In this document: one piece after another, positions 43,381-51,853 of the stretch
Position numbering within the stretch: the first letter of the stretch is position 1
Layout: the number at the start of each line of letters is the position of its first letter
Assembly: GCF_000737335.2 (NCBI RefSeq)
Contig: NZ_JMCC02000043.1
Coordinates: 1-64,000 of the forward strand
Origin: Enhygromyxa salina
Lineage (GTDB): Bacteria > Myxococcota_A > Polyangia > Nannocystales > Nannocystaceae
DNA: 64,000 nt
Reading direction: 5' to 3'
The notes under the pieces: model-generated
What the model saw: the letters and a program-made list of their open reading frames with translations, nothing else
Database searches by the model: none
Told to the model about the DNA's origin: nothing
Position numbers and translations under genes: made by a program

Positions 43381-44238
43381 GTGGCCGAACTCCAGACCAA
43401 ACTGACCGATGCAAAGGTTGCGGATTTCATCGCCGCGATCGCCGACGAGCAACAGCGCGCCGACGCCCAGGTGATCGTGGATCTGATGCGCGACGTGACC
43501 AAGGCCGAGCCACAAATGTGGGGGGCCAGCATCATTGGGTTTGGCGCGTACCACTATGTGTACGAGAGCGGCCGGGAGGGTGATTGGTTCTTGACCGGGT
43601 TCTCGCCGCGGGCTCGCAACCTGACCCTCTACATCATGCCGGGGTTCTCGGCTTACGGGGAGCTGCTGGGGCGGCTGGGTAAGTACAAGACTGGGAAGTC
43701 CTGTCTATATATCAACAAGCTCGCAGATGTTGATCTGGAGCTGCTGCGTGAGTTGGTGAAGCAGTCGACGGAGCATCTTCAGCGCAAGCATGCTGCGTCA
43801 GCTGAGAAGCCGGCGGCGAAGCAGAAGGTGGCTGCGGAGAAGCCCGCTGCGAAGAAGAAGGTGGCGGCGAAGAAGAAGGTGACGGCGAAGAAGCCCGCAG
43901 CGAAGAAGGAGACGGCGGCGGCGAAGAAGCCCGCCGCGAAGAAGCCGGCGGCGGCGAAGAAGCCCGCAGCGAAGAAGAAGGCGGCGGCGAAGAAGCCCGC
44001 GGCAAAGAAGCCCGCGGCAAAGAAGCCCGCGGCAAAGAAGCCCGCAGCGAAGAAGAAGGCGGTGGCGAAGAAGCCCGCGGCGAAGAAGGCGGAGGCGAAG
44101 AAGCCCGCGGTGAAGAAGAAGGCGGCGGCGAAGAAGAAGGCGGCGGCGAAGAAGAAGGCGGCGGCGAAGAAGCCCGCGAAGAAGAAGGTGGCGAGGACGA
44201 AGGTGGCCGCGAGGAAGCGGGGCGCAGCTCGGGCCTGA
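43381..44238 (+). CDS. DUF1801 domain fused to histone H1-like tail
   Basis: The product is 285 residues from a GTG. Residues 1-133 form a DUF1801 (YdhG-like) domain: EPQMWGASIIGFGAYHY, GDWFLTGFSPRARNLTLYIM, GKSCLYINKLADVDLELL. From about residue 140 to the end it is an almost pure Lys/Ala/Pro repeat (AAKKPAAKK and variants), like the C-terminal arm of eukaryotic histone H1 and bacterial H1-like DNA-binding proteins. Codons for this arm are monotonous GCG/AAG. The arm should bind DNA or other polyanions, while DUF1801 function is unknown. The 275-bp gap upstream holds no other gene. Confidence 0.85.
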   Translation: MAELQTKLTDAKVADFIAAIADEQQRADAQVIVDLMRDVTKAEPQMWGASIIGFGAYHYVYESGREGDWFLTGFSPRARNLTLYIMPGFSAYGELLGRLGKYKTGKSCLYINKLADVDLELLRELVKQSTEHLQRKHAASAEKPAAKQKVAAEKPAAKKKVAAKKKVTAKKPAAKKETAAAKKPAAKKPAAAKKPAAKKKAAAKKPAAKKPAAKKPAAKKPAAKKKAVAKKPAAKKAEAKKPAVKKKAAAKKKAAAKKKAAAKKPAKKKVARTKVAARKRGAARA

Positions 44239-44265
44239 AGCCCCTTGCTCAGCCAAGCCGCAGCA

Positions 44266-44994
44266 TCAACGATGCGTCCAGTCCCGCAGCGGCAGGTGGG
44301 CGACCTCGTTGAAGCCATCGAGGGTCATCCGGTCACCGCTGTAGACCACCCGCGTGATCGCAGTGTTGTACAGCCGCCACGCCTGCTCGAACGCGCGCTC
44401 GGGCGGCAGGCCCAAGACCTCGTGGAGCACCACGGCGGTCGGCCCCACAGACGTGAACAAGGCGACCTCCCCCTTGGCGTTCGCGCGAACCGTGCCGAAG
44501 GCCTCGCGCACCCGCTGATGAAAGCTTGGCCAGCTCTCGACGCCCTCGAGCTCGAGCTCGCCGCGCAGCCAACGACGCATGATCGCCTCGAACAGCAGCT
44601 GCCAAGCCTTCGCGCGCTGGCGCGGCTCGAGGGTCGTGTCCATCGCTTGGGTTGCGAGCTTGGCGGCCCCAGGTTGATCCTGCGAAAGCTGCGGCAGCGC
44701 AGCCTCGACCAGGGCCTGCCCGTCGTGCTCGTCGAAGCCCGCGAGCACGATCGGCTCTGGGAACCCGAGCTCGGCGCTGGCGAAGCTCTCGCGGGCCAGG
44801 CTCGCGGTGTGTTCGTGGCGTCGCGCGGGGCCGCTGTAGACCGCGTCGAACCCCGGCCGATCCGCCGCGGCGAACCGTTGCGTCAGCACCACGCCCAGGG
44901 TCCGCGCTTGCTCGCAGCCACGCGCCGAGAGCTGGTCGTAGTCGGCCGCGAACATCGAAGCCTGGGCGTGGCGGATCACGTGGACGGTGCTCAC
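44266..44994 (-). CDS. Histidine phosphatase superfamily protein, probably impaired
   Basis: The product is 242 residues from a GTG at 44994. The phospho-acceptor motif is IRHAQ (Arg8-His9), and YSGPARRHEHTASLA and ESWPSFHQRVREAF follow the family pattern. The second catalytic His, normally in a V-S-H-G motif, is replaced: the sequence reads LFTSVGPTAVV. Loss of that His would weaken or abolish phosphatase activity, so it may be a binding pseudo-enzyme. Otherwise its length fits phosphoglycerate mutase-like phosphatases. It is divergent from the SDR gene at 45049, 54 bp between the starts. Confidence 0.78.
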   Translation of the reverse strand: MSTVHVIRHAQASMFAADYDQLSARGCEQARTLGVVLTQRFAAADRPGFDAVYSGPARRHEHTASLARESFASAELGFPEPIVLAGFDEHDGQALVEAALPQLSQDQPGAAKLATQAMDTTLEPRQRAKAWQLLFEAIMRRWLRGELELEGVESWPSFHQRVREAFGTVRANAKGEVALFTSVGPTAVVLHEVLGLPPERAFEQAWRLYNTAITRVVYSGDRMTLDGFNEVAHLPLRDWTHR

Positions 44995-45048
44995 CGGCGC
45001 AGCGTACCGCGCCTGGACGGCGTCGCGGCAGCCGTCTAAAACCGTGTG

Positions 45049-45846
45049 ATGAGCCAGACCGCCCGCACCAACAAGTTCGACCTCACTGGCAAGGTAGCGA
45101 TCGTCACGGGGGGCTCGCGGGGCATCGGTCTGGCCGCCGCGACTTCGCTCGCGGCCGCGGGCGCCAAGCTGGTCCTGGCCTCGCGCAAGCCCGAGCCGCT
45201 CGAGGCCGCCGCGGCCCAGATCCGCGACCAGACAGGCGCCGAGGCGATCGGCGTCGCCGCCCACACCGGTGACGAAGAGGCCGTCACCCGGGTGGTCGAG
45301 CGGGCGGTCCAAGAGTTTGGTGGCGTCGACATCCTCGTCAACAACGCGGCGACCAACCCTCACTTTGGCCCGATCCTCAGCTCCGACGACAGCCACTGGG
45401 ACAAGACTTGGGAGGTCAACGTCAAGGGCTACTTCCGCATGGCCCGCGCTTGCGTGCCCCACATGAGCAAGCGCGGCGGCGGGCGGATCATCAACATCGC
45501 CTCGGTCGCCGGCCGTCGCGTGCAGCCGGGCATGGGGATCTATTGTGTGTCCAAAGCCGCGGTCGTCATGCTCACGCAGGTGCTCGCCGTCGAGCTCGCG
45601 GATCAGAAGATCAACGTCAACGCGCTCACGCCCGGGTTTGTGAAGACCAAGTTCTCGAGCGCGATCTGGGGGAACGAGGCGATCTCCGAGGCGGTGATGA
45701 AGGCGATCCCGCAGCACCGCATGGCGGAGCCGGAGGAGATTGCGAGCTTGATCTCGTTCTTGGCGGCGGATGAGAGCAGCTTTGTGACGGGGTCGATCAT
45801 CGACATCGACGGCGGGCAGCTGGCGGCTTCGGGGGTCGTGGTTTAG
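45049..45846 (+). CDS. SDR family oxidoreductase
   Basis: The product is 265 residues of classical SDR type. NAD(P)-binding TGGSRGIG lies at about 20-27, NNAAT follows the fourth strand, then IINIASVAG with catalytic Ser and GIYCVSKAA (Tyr, Lys). The C-terminal [14 protein letters not shown] is characteristic of the FabG/DHRS4-like branch. DHRS4-like enzymes reduce retinoid, steroid or other carbonyls; the substrate here is unknown. An in-frame GTG lies directly before the chosen ATG. A 37-codon reading frame follows the stop. Confidence 0.87.
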   Translation: MSQTARTNKFDLTGKVAIVTGGSRGIGLAAATSLAAAGAKLVLASRKPEPLEAAAAQIRDQTGAEAIGVAAHTGDEEAVTRVVERAVQEFGGVDILVNNAATNPHFGPILSSDDSHWDKTWEVNVKGYFRMARACVPHMSKRGGGRIINIASVAGRRVQPGMGIYCVSKAAVVMLTQVLAVELADQKINVNALTPGFVKTKFSSAIWGNEAISEAVMKAIPQHRMAEPEEIASLISFLAADESSFVTGSIIDIDGGQLAASGVVV

Positions 45847-45859
45847 CGGCCGCGGTGCG

Positions 45860-45973
45860 ATGCCTCGCGCCGCCTTGGTTGACGAAAACACGAGCTGGGG
45901 CCTGGACCTCATCCACCCCGACGATCTGGCGACGGTGCGAGCACTCGTGCCGAATGGCAAGGTGTTCCGCTGA
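45860..45973 (+). other. Possible 37-codon gene fragment
   Basis: A short open frame from ATG to TGA follows the SDR gene: it starts MPRAALVDENTSWGLD and ends LVPNGKVFR. Amino-acid choice looks protein-like, not random, resembling the tail of a larger protein. It may be a remnant or a small gene. No ribosome-binding site is clear and I recognise no family. The rest of the 45847-46029 gap shows nothing else. Confidence 0.25.
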
Positions 45974-46029
45974 GCTCCGTGCCCGTCCGTCCCTGTTCAA
46001 GCCGATCGTCGGACGTGTCCGTGGGGGCG

Positions 46030-46452
46030 TCACCACTCGCCCTGGTTGCTCATCGACTTCCAAGGCTCACGAGCCGGCAGCGCCTCGCCGCGCTGCAGCA
46101 GCTCGATCGAGATCTGATCCGGCGACCGCACGAACGCCATGTGCCCGTCCCGGGGCGGCCGCAGGATCGCCACCCCCGCCGCCGCGAGCCGCTCACACAC
46201 CGCGTAGATGTCATCCACCGCATACGCGAGGTGCCCAAAGTTCCGCCCGACCGAGTAGTCCGCGTCGTGGTCCCAGTTGTGCGTCAGCTCCAGCTCGGGC
46301 GCGCCCGGCTCGGTCGCGAGAAACACCAACGTGAACCGCCCGCCGGGCACGTCCCGACGCCGGAGCTCTCGCAACCCAAGCAGCGTGAAGAACTCGACGG
46401 CGGCATCGAGGTCTCGCACGCGGATCATCGTGTGCAGGTACTCCAGGGGCAC
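46030..46452 (-). CDS. gloA: Lactoylglutathione lyase (glyoxalase I)
   Basis: The product is 140 residues of the VOC superfamily. Four metal ligands expected for glyoxalase I are present: H7 (LHTMIRV), E55 (ELELTHNWD), H74 (FGHLAYAV) and E117 (ISIELLQRG). It should convert the hemithioacetal of methylglyoxal and glutathione to S-lactoylglutathione. Whether this organism makes glutathione is unknown; a related thiol could substitute. It is a soluble protein with length typical of the bacterial enzyme. It lies 45 bp downstream of the double-FKBP gene on the same strand. Confidence 0.88.
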   Translation of the reverse strand: MPLEYLHTMIRVRDLDAAVEFFTLLGLRELRRRDVPGGRFTLVFLATEPGAPELELTHNWDHDADYSVGRNFGHLAYAVDDIYAVCERLAAAGVAILRPPRDGHMAFVRSPDQISIELLQRGEALPAREPWKSMSNQGEW

Positions 46453-46497
46453 GGCCCGGAGCGTACAACGTCACGCACGCCGCTGCCGACGCCGACG

Positions 46498-47448
46498 TCA
46501 GTGGGGCTGACGCGCCGGGGGCCGCCGGGTCTGCGGGGGCGCGTCGCTGATCGACATCAGCTCGACCGTGAACGTCAGCCGCGAGTCCGCGGGGATCTTG
46601 CCCTTCGCCCGCGACCCGTACGCGAGGTCCGAGGGGATCGTCAGCCGCCGCAGGCCACCCACCTTCATCCCGGCGATGCCCATGTCCCAGCCCTTGATCA
46701 CCCGACCGGTCCCAAGCACGAACGAGATCGCCTTCTTGCGCGGCACCGACGAGTCGAACACGGTGCCGTCGTCGAGCTTGCCGGTGTAGTGCACGGCCAC
46801 GTTGTCGCCGTCCGCGGCGACCCGGCCCTCACCCAGGGCGAAGTCTTCGATCACCAGGCCGCCCTCGAGCTCGGACTTTTGCAGCGGCTCGCCAGCGAAG
46901 GCCTCGTCGCCCTTTGGATCCGGCAGCGGCGGCACGACGGCGACCAGCTCGAGCGTGAAGGTCAGCTGCGAGTTCGCGGGGATCTTGCCCTTCGCTCGCG
47001 GACCGTAGGCCAGCTCGGCCGGGACCGTGAGCCGCCGCTTGCCGCCCACCTTCATGCCGGGCAGGCCCTGATCCCAGCCCTTGATCACCCGGCCCTCGCC
47101 GATCGTGAAGGTGTAGGGCCGGTTGCGCTTCTTCGAGGTGTCGAACACGGTGCCGTCGTCGAGGGTGCCGGTGTAGTGCACGCTGACCTCGCTGCCGATC
47201 TTGGCTTCCTCGCCGGTGCCGATCAGGAAGTCATCGACGATCAGCCCGCCCGCGAGCGCGGCAGACGACACTGGTTCGCCGGTGAAGCCCGGCTCCGTCG
47301 AAGCCGCCGGCTTGGGCTGTTCGCCCGCGGCGGCCGGCTGAACACCAGCGGCTGGCTTGCCACTGTCGGCGGCGCTCGGGGGATCGATGCACGCCGCGAG
47401 CGAGACGAGCAGGCACGAGCAGAACAGGGACCGGGTCAGAGCAGTCAT
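46498..47448 (-). CDS. Tandem FKBP-type peptidyl-prolyl isomerase lipoprotein
   Basis: The product is 316 residues with lipobox SLAAC (Cys20). Two FKBP domains follow an Ala/Pro-rich spacer. The first, at about 70-165, shows VSVHYTGTLDDGTVFDTS, VIKGWDQGLPGMKVGGKRRL and the PAELAYG/IPANSQLTFTLELV blocks. The second, at about 190-300, shows VAVHYTGKLDDGTVFDSS, VIKGWDMGIAGMKVGG and LAYGSRAKGKIPADSRLTF. Both retain the hydrophobic proline pocket residues. It would assist folding of exported proteins in the periplasm. Internal duplication of one domain is evident. Confidence 0.92.
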   Translation of the reverse strand: MTALTRSLFCSCLLVSLAACIDPPSAADSGKPAAGVQPAAAGEQPKPAASTEPGFTGEPVSSAALAGGLIVDDFLIGTGEEAKIGSEVSVHYTGTLDDGTVFDTSKKRNRPYTFTIGEGRVIKGWDQGLPGMKVGGKRRLTVPAELAYGPRAKGKIPANSQLTFTLELVAVVPPLPDPKGDEAFAGEPLQKSELEGGLVIEDFALGEGRVAADGDNVAVHYTGKLDDGTVFDSSVPRKKAISFVLGTGRVIKGWDMGIAGMKVGGLRRLTIPSDLAYGSRAKGKIPADSRLTFTVELMSISDAPPQTRRPPARQPH

Positions 47449-47540
47449 CGCGGCGCAGATATAAACACCCCGCGCGCCAGATACAATCGGGACCCCCGCG
47501 CACGCGCAGGTGCGACTGGTCGCTGCGGGGAGCGAAGCGA

Positions 47541-49028
47541 CTACCAGTCCGTCGGCTTGTAGTCCTTCAAGAACCGGCCCCAGGCGTGCTCCCCGGTGAT
47601 CTGCCCCTGAAAGATCGGGTCGACGATCCGCGCGGCCCCGTCCACGATGTCCAGCGGCGGATGAAAGCCCTCCTCGCGCTTGCGATCGGCGATCTCCGCC
47701 GGGTCTTCGTCGGTGACCCAGCCGGTGTCCACGCTGTTCATGTGGATCCCGTCGCGCACGTAGTCCGGCGCCGAGGTCCGCGTGAGCATGTTGAGCCCGG
47801 CCTTGGCCATGTTGGTGTGGGGGTGCCGCGGGGTCTTGAAGGTCCTATAGAACTGGCCCTCGACCGCCGACACGTTGACGATGTGCTTGTCCCGCTCCGG
47901 CGTGCGCGTCATCAGGGACTTGAGCTGACCGTTGAGCACGAAGGGCGCGACCGCGTTGACGAGGTGAACCTCGAGCAGCTCGACGGCCGAGACCTCGTCC
48001 AGCAGCAAGCGCCAGCTGTTGACCTTGCGAAAGTCCACTTGCTGCTCGTCGGCGTCGAGCGCCCCGGTTGGGAACAGGCGCACGGACGTGTCGAGATCCT
48101 CGGGCAGCAGCGGGACCTGGCTGAGCTCGGCGGCGCCTCCGGTTTGTGCCCCCATTCCAGAGTCCAGTCCAGCGGTGAGCGGGGCAGGCAGCGTCTCGAC
48201 GCGGGACACCACGCTGCGTGCGGCGGCCGTGAGCTGCTCGGGTTGGCGCTCGGCGTCCATCAAGTGGGCATAAAAACCAGCCGGCCGCCGAACGGTCTGG
48301 CAGGCGTTGTTGATGATGAAGTCCAGGCGCGTCTCTTGGTCGAGCAGCTCGCGGCAAAACTGCTGGACGCTGGGCGTGTGACGCAGATCCAAGCCATGAA
48401 TGGCCAGGCGGTGGCCCCACGCTTCGAAGTCGTCTTCGGCGGCGTAGCGGCGCGCGGCGTCATGCGGAAACCGAGTCGTCACGAGCACGCGCGCGCCCGC
48501 CCGCAGCAGCTTGATCGCGGCCTGGTAGCCGATCTTCACCCGGGCGCCGGTGATCAACGCGGTCCGCCCGGACAGGTCCGCGGTCTGGTGGCGGCGCTCG
48601 AGGTTGAGCTCGGCGCAGTCGCAGCACAGCTTGTCGTAGAAGTGGTGAACGCGAGTGAACTTGACCTTGCAGACGTAGCAGTTGCGCGCCGACTCGAGCT
48701 CGGGTTGCTCGAAGTCGCCGGCCTCGGCCGCGAGCTCGCGGGGGGCGTCGCGGCTGGGGGTTGCGAACACGGGCTGCGCTCGCTTGCGGCGGATCGTGAG
48801 CGCGTCCAGGACCTTCTCGTCGGCCTTGCGCTGCTTGGCCTTGCGCTCGCGCAGCTCCGCCCGTCGAAACACGCGCTGCTCGGTCCGCGACGGGCGTGAG
48901 GCCATGCCGGCGGCGATCATCAGGCGGGTGCGAAGCTCGGGGTCGACTTGGGCGAGCAGGCCGCGGTCGGCGACGATCGCCTCGAGGACGTCGACGGCGT
49001 CACCAAGCTTTTGCGTGAGGTCGTCCAT
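47541..49028 (-). CDS. SDR oxidoreductase with N-terminal zinc-finger-like domain
   Basis: The product is 495 residues from the ATG at 49028. Residues 1-100 are charged and helical. C117-x-x-C120 with C135/C136 and C138 (CYVCKVKF, YDKLCCDC) form a zinc-binding cluster. Then LNLERR leads into an SDR domain: TGARVKIG at 160-167, IINNACQT, and IVNVSAVEGQFY. The canonical YxxxK is altered: the position before NMAK is Thr, so catalysis may be unusual. Residues 260-320 are an inserted low-complexity loop. Similar Cys-containing SDR proteins exist in bacteria and fungi, with no assigned substrate. A TTGCCC-18-TATAGA promoter lies upstream. Confidence 0.8.
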   Translation of the reverse strand: MDDLTQKLGDAVDVLEAIVADRGLLAQVDPELRTRLMIAAGMASRPSRTEQRVFRRAELRERKAKQRKADEKVLDALTIRRKRAQPVFATPSRDAPRELAAEAGDFEQPELESARNCYVCKVKFTRVHHFYDKLCCDCAELNLERRHQTADLSGRTALITGARVKIGYQAAIKLLRAGARVLVTTRFPHDAARRYAAEDDFEAWGHRLAIHGLDLRHTPSVQQFCRELLDQETRLDFIINNACQTVRRPAGFYAHLMDAERQPEQLTAAARSVVSRVETLPAPLTAGLDSGMGAQTGGAAELSQVPLLPEDLDTSVRLFPTGALDADEQQVDFRKVNSWRLLLDEVSAVELLEVHLVNAVAPFVLNGQLKSLMTRTPERDKHIVNVSAVEGQFYRTFKTPRHPHTNMAKAGLNMLTRTSAPDYVRDGIHMNSVDTGWVTDEDPAEIADRKREEGFHPPLDIVDGAARIVDPIFQGQITGEHAWGRFLKDYKPTDW

Positions 49029-49037
49029 GCGGGGGGG

Positions 49038-49067
49038 TCTATAGTTTGATCGCGGGATCGGGGGCAA
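49038..49067 (-). promoter_or_regulatory. Candidate promoter of the zinc-finger SDR gene
   Basis: On the minus strand TTGCCC, an 18-nt spacer and TATAGA end 9 nt before the ATG at 49028. The +1 would lie about at the start codon, so the transcript may be near-leaderless. Confidence 0.35.
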
Positions 49068-49149
49068 CTCGCGATCTCGCATCGTCCGGGGATCGACCCG
49101 GGATCGACCCGGGATCGTCCTCGGATGACAGTCGGGCGACTGCGCGGGC

Positions 49150-49155
49150 TATAGT
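49150..49155 (+). promoter_or_regulatory. Candidate -10 box TATAGT
   Basis: TATAGT lies 11 nt before the ATG at 49167; ATGACA 19 nt upstream could be the -35. The region 49083-49118 also contains three overlapping GGATCGACCCG-like direct repeats. Confidence 0.3.
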
Positions 49156-49166
49156 GCGACCTCGCC

Positions 49167-49823
49167 ATGTCTCGGTTCACGCAGGTATGTCTGGGTCTGA
49201 TGGTGCTCGCGCTTGCGATCCTGTTCATGTGGCCGGATCGCGCACCCGGCCCCCAGGCGGTCGAGCCGGCCGCGGCCGGTGCTGACCACGCGGGTCCTTC
49301 GCCCGCGTCTCGATCCGTGTCGCGCACGATCGAGCGTTCGCCAAGCAAGGTGAACGCGCGCCCGACGGAACCCGCAGCGCAAGATCCCCGCGTCGCCCGC
49401 GAGCAGCTGCGCGCCAGCATCCTCGCCGAGCGAGCCCGCGCGCCCGTGGCCGCACCGCCGCCCCAGCCAACGCCTGCGAACCCCAGCGAAGCAGCCGCGC
49501 CAGCCGGCGAGCTCAAAAATCGGATCGGCGGCCACGAGGCACTGCTCGCGCGGCTCAACAGCGACTTCATGCCGTTGGCCAGCGAGTGCATCGAGGCCGC
49601 CCGCGAGCGCGACCCGGAGCTCAACGGGATGCTGACGGCCAACTTCGAGATCCTCAGCGACGACGAGCTTGGGAGCATCGTCGAGACCGTGGACTTCCCG
49701 GAGCCAGACGAGACCCACGACGACGAGCTGCGAACGTGCATCCGCGAGACCACGCTGAGCATGATCCTGCCCGAAGCGCCAAGCGGCCAGGAGCAGTTCA
49801 TGCTCACGCTGCCGTTGGATTAG
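49167..49823 (+). CDS. AgmX/PglI C-terminal-like membrane-anchored protein
   Basis: The product is 218 residues. An N-terminal hydrophobic segment (about 5-22, FTQVCLGLMVLALAILFMW) anchors it, followed by an Ala/Pro/Arg-rich linker to about residue 115. The C-terminal region (SDFMPLASECIEAARERDPE, LNGMLTANFEILSDDELG, CIRETTLSMILPEAPSGQEQ) matches the AgmX/PglI C-terminal pattern: a conserved Cys in the helix, a strand, a second Cys and a hydrophobic ending. In myxobacteria such domains occur in gliding-motility (AgmX) and other proteins that act across the periplasm. It is a short stand-alone version without the AgmX N-terminal parts. Confidence 0.72.
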   Translation: MSRFTQVCLGLMVLALAILFMWPDRAPGPQAVEPAAAGADHAGPSPASRSVSRTIERSPSKVNARPTEPAAQDPRVAREQLRASILAERARAPVAAPPPQPTPANPSEAAAPAGELKNRIGGHEALLARLNSDFMPLASECIEAARERDPELNGMLTANFEILSDDELGSIVETVDFPEPDETHDDELRTCIRETTLSMILPEAPSGQEQFMLTLPLD

Positions 49824-49963
49824 CCGATGGCATGGGTCGAAGAACTCGCACGTAGCCGTGTCTCGAGATCGATCCCGAGCAGCAGGTGGGTGTCGGGTGC
49901 CGACATGGGATGGGTCGGCGACTCGACCGTGGGTCAGGTTGACAGACAAGAAGGGTGTACCTA

Positions 49964-50113
49964 ATGTCGTTTGATATGGAATTCGCGGCATTGAAAAAGC
50001 CCAACGTTCGTTCGTCCGCATGGGGCACCGGCCGCAGCACGCGACCATTTACTCGTTCGTGGTCGTCTGCCTTCGACGCCGCCGAGTTGCAAACGGCATC
50101 TCCAGTACAAACA
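49964..50113 (+). other. Displaced N-terminal coding segment of the DUF4157 gene
   Basis: An ATG at 49964, preceded by an AAGGGTG ribosome-binding-like sequence, opens a frame reading MSFDMEFAALKKPNVRSSAW ... SPVQT. This basic, Ser/Arg-rich leader ending in a PVQT-like motif is the usual opening of DUF4157 proteins. It continues past about 50113 only as unlikely sequence, whereas the expected continuation (SLETGAADNAYEREAD) is found in another frame. A one-base deletion, or a sequencing error, near 50105-50125 would explain this. Confidence 0.55.
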
Positions 50114-51846
50114 CCGCAGTATCACTCGAGACAGGCGCCGCGGATAATGCATATGAGCGCGAAGCTGATGCCGTTGCTGACGCCGTGGTCGGTGGGCGAA
50201 CGGCCGACACGCTCGCCAGTAAACCGTTCGGCGCGGGCTTGACGGGGGCGCGCCCCAGTGCCGTGGCGACGCCAGCATCCACAGACCATCTTGGCGGCAC
50301 GATCGCATCCAAGGTTGCGCAGGTCACAGGCCGTTCCACGGCGAACGCGACGTTTGTCAAAGGTAGCGTCGCAGACAAGCTGACGGCTGCGCTGAACACA
50401 CCAGCCGCGACACAGGGGACCTCGATCTATCTCTCTTCAAAATTTGCGAGCATGCGGGCAGCGAAGCAAAACAGGGTTCTCGCTCATGAGTTTGTTCATG
50501 CAACGCAGAATCGTGCCGCCATATCACCGTATACGGAGTTTGAATCAGAGACGTGCCCCAAAAAACGCCCGGCGGGTGAACAGGAGGCATCCTTCGACCT
50601 ACCATTCTCCTTCAACGAGCTCGACACCAGGCACACTGCGCAAATTTCTTGCGACGGAAGCAAGCTAGGCACCGTTCACAATTTGCGGGCGTGGCAGATT
50701 GAAGGATACGCGGTCAACGACGCGAGCGTTCGCCAAAGCGGAACGCACTTCAGGGCCTGGATGTCGAAAATCGCCGAGCGGCAGCGGGACCCCAACATTC
50801 TCACGACCGACGCGATGTCGCACTGTGGCGAGAATGGTGTGGTCGGCTATTATTTGACAGCTCACGTCATCGGAAAAAATGACTGTATCGGAAGCAACAA
50901 TATCAACTCTTCGGCGTCGATCGAGCGGGAGACGTATGGGGAGAAGCACGCGCGCCACAACGGTGTGAGCGTGGTCAATGAGTTCAACGCCGACGAAAGC
51001 TCTGAACGTGGCTCATTGACCATCGATACCGCGGCGGAGATCAACAAGGTTCGCTCTCCGAAGTGTTACGGCGGATATCCGGCGACAAATCAGACCGAGT
51101 TGGGTCGTCGGAGCAACCGCAGCATCCTCATCGTCGAGTTGCCGCGACTCTCGCGGAGCAACGGTGAGGATGCCTTGATTCGCGACGCGGAGAAAAAACA
51201 GAGGGCCGAATCTGCGCAGGAGAACTACAATGATCTCTACGACAACGCCCTGCTGGCGCTGTCGGGGCCCTACAAGAAAATAAAGCAGTGCATCTGGAGT
51301 CGGCTGAAGGCGAACCTTGGCATTGCCGTCGAGCAGAACGCGAGGGCCGGTGGAATGAGCCCTCCGCAGGGAGGCGCCTACGATGCATACCTGCCCGGCA
51401 CGATCGGGTTCGGTCCGCCGCGTGGGAACCCTGCTGCTGGGTCAGTCACCGCAGGCTTCGAGAGCGCCCGCAAGGCGCACGCCGCGAACCCCGCGACGTT
51501 CGGACAGAGGTCGGTGACGGACTTCATTCAGCCCCAGCATCTCACCGTTGACCTGTACGACAGCCTCACGTCCAACCCGAATCGCTACGGCATCACCACA
51601 CTGACAGCCGCCATGGACCAAACCGCGATGCGGGCAATCGGCGGATTGGACGAATTCGCCGCGAATCGCCTGTTTCTCGCAAACGCGTTCCTGCAGGATG
51701 CGGAGATCACTCATCCGTTCAGGCTGTTCTTCAAAAATCACGAAGATGACCTCTACTGTTGCTTTCGGCCTGACAACGAATACTACTGGAGCATCGTCAA
51801 AAAGCCACCCGATTGGAAGATCAAGGACACTTCGGGTTCGTGCTGA
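50020..51846 (+). CDS. DUF4157 (eCIS effector-type) protein, low GC, probably frameshifted
   Basis: The open frame gives 608 residues. EREADAVADAVV at 46-57 and HEFVH at 156-160 in VLAHEFVHATQN mark the DUF4157 domain, associated with cargo or toxin proteins of extracellular contractile injection systems. HExxH could bind zinc. The region after about 200 has no family I recognise and contains seven or eight cysteines. The reading frame start is uncertain: residues 1-25 look non-native, and the true N-terminus probably lies in the frame opening at 49964. Base composition is clearly lower in GC than all neighbours, suggesting horizontal transfer. No injection-system genes are present here. Confidence 0.75.
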   Translation: MGHRPQHATIYSFVVVCLRRRRVANGISSTNTAVSLETGAADNAYEREADAVADAVVGGRTADTLASKPFGAGLTGARPSAVATPASTDHLGGTIASKVAQVTGRSTANATFVKGSVADKLTAALNTPAATQGTSIYLSSKFASMRAAKQNRVLAHEFVHATQNRAAISPYTEFESETCPKKRPAGEQEASFDLPFSFNELDTRHTAQISCDGSKLGTVHNLRAWQIEGYAVNDASVRQSGTHFRAWMSKIAERQRDPNILTTDAMSHCGENGVVGYYLTAHVIGKNDCIGSNNINSSASIERETYGEKHARHNGVSVVNEFNADESSERGSLTIDTAAEINKVRSPKCYGGYPATNQTELGRRSNRSILIVELPRLSRSNGEDALIRDAEKKQRAESAQENYNDLYDNALLALSGPYKKIKQCIWSRLKANLGIAVEQNARAGGMSPPQGGAYDAYLPGTIGFGPPRGNPAAGSVTAGFESARKAHAANPATFGQRSVTDFIQPQHLTVDLYDSLTSNPNRYGITTLTAAMDQTAMRAIGGLDEFAANRLFLANAFLQDAEITHPFRLFFKNHEDDLYCCFRPDNEYYWSIVKKPPDWKIKDTSGSC

Positions 51847-51853
51847 GCGGCTC

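Noticed and set aside
43779..44318. Minus-strand Phe/Ala-rich frame opposite the histone-like tail
   Set aside because: Reverse complement of Lys/Ala codons gives Phe/Ala artefacts (FFAAGFFAA).
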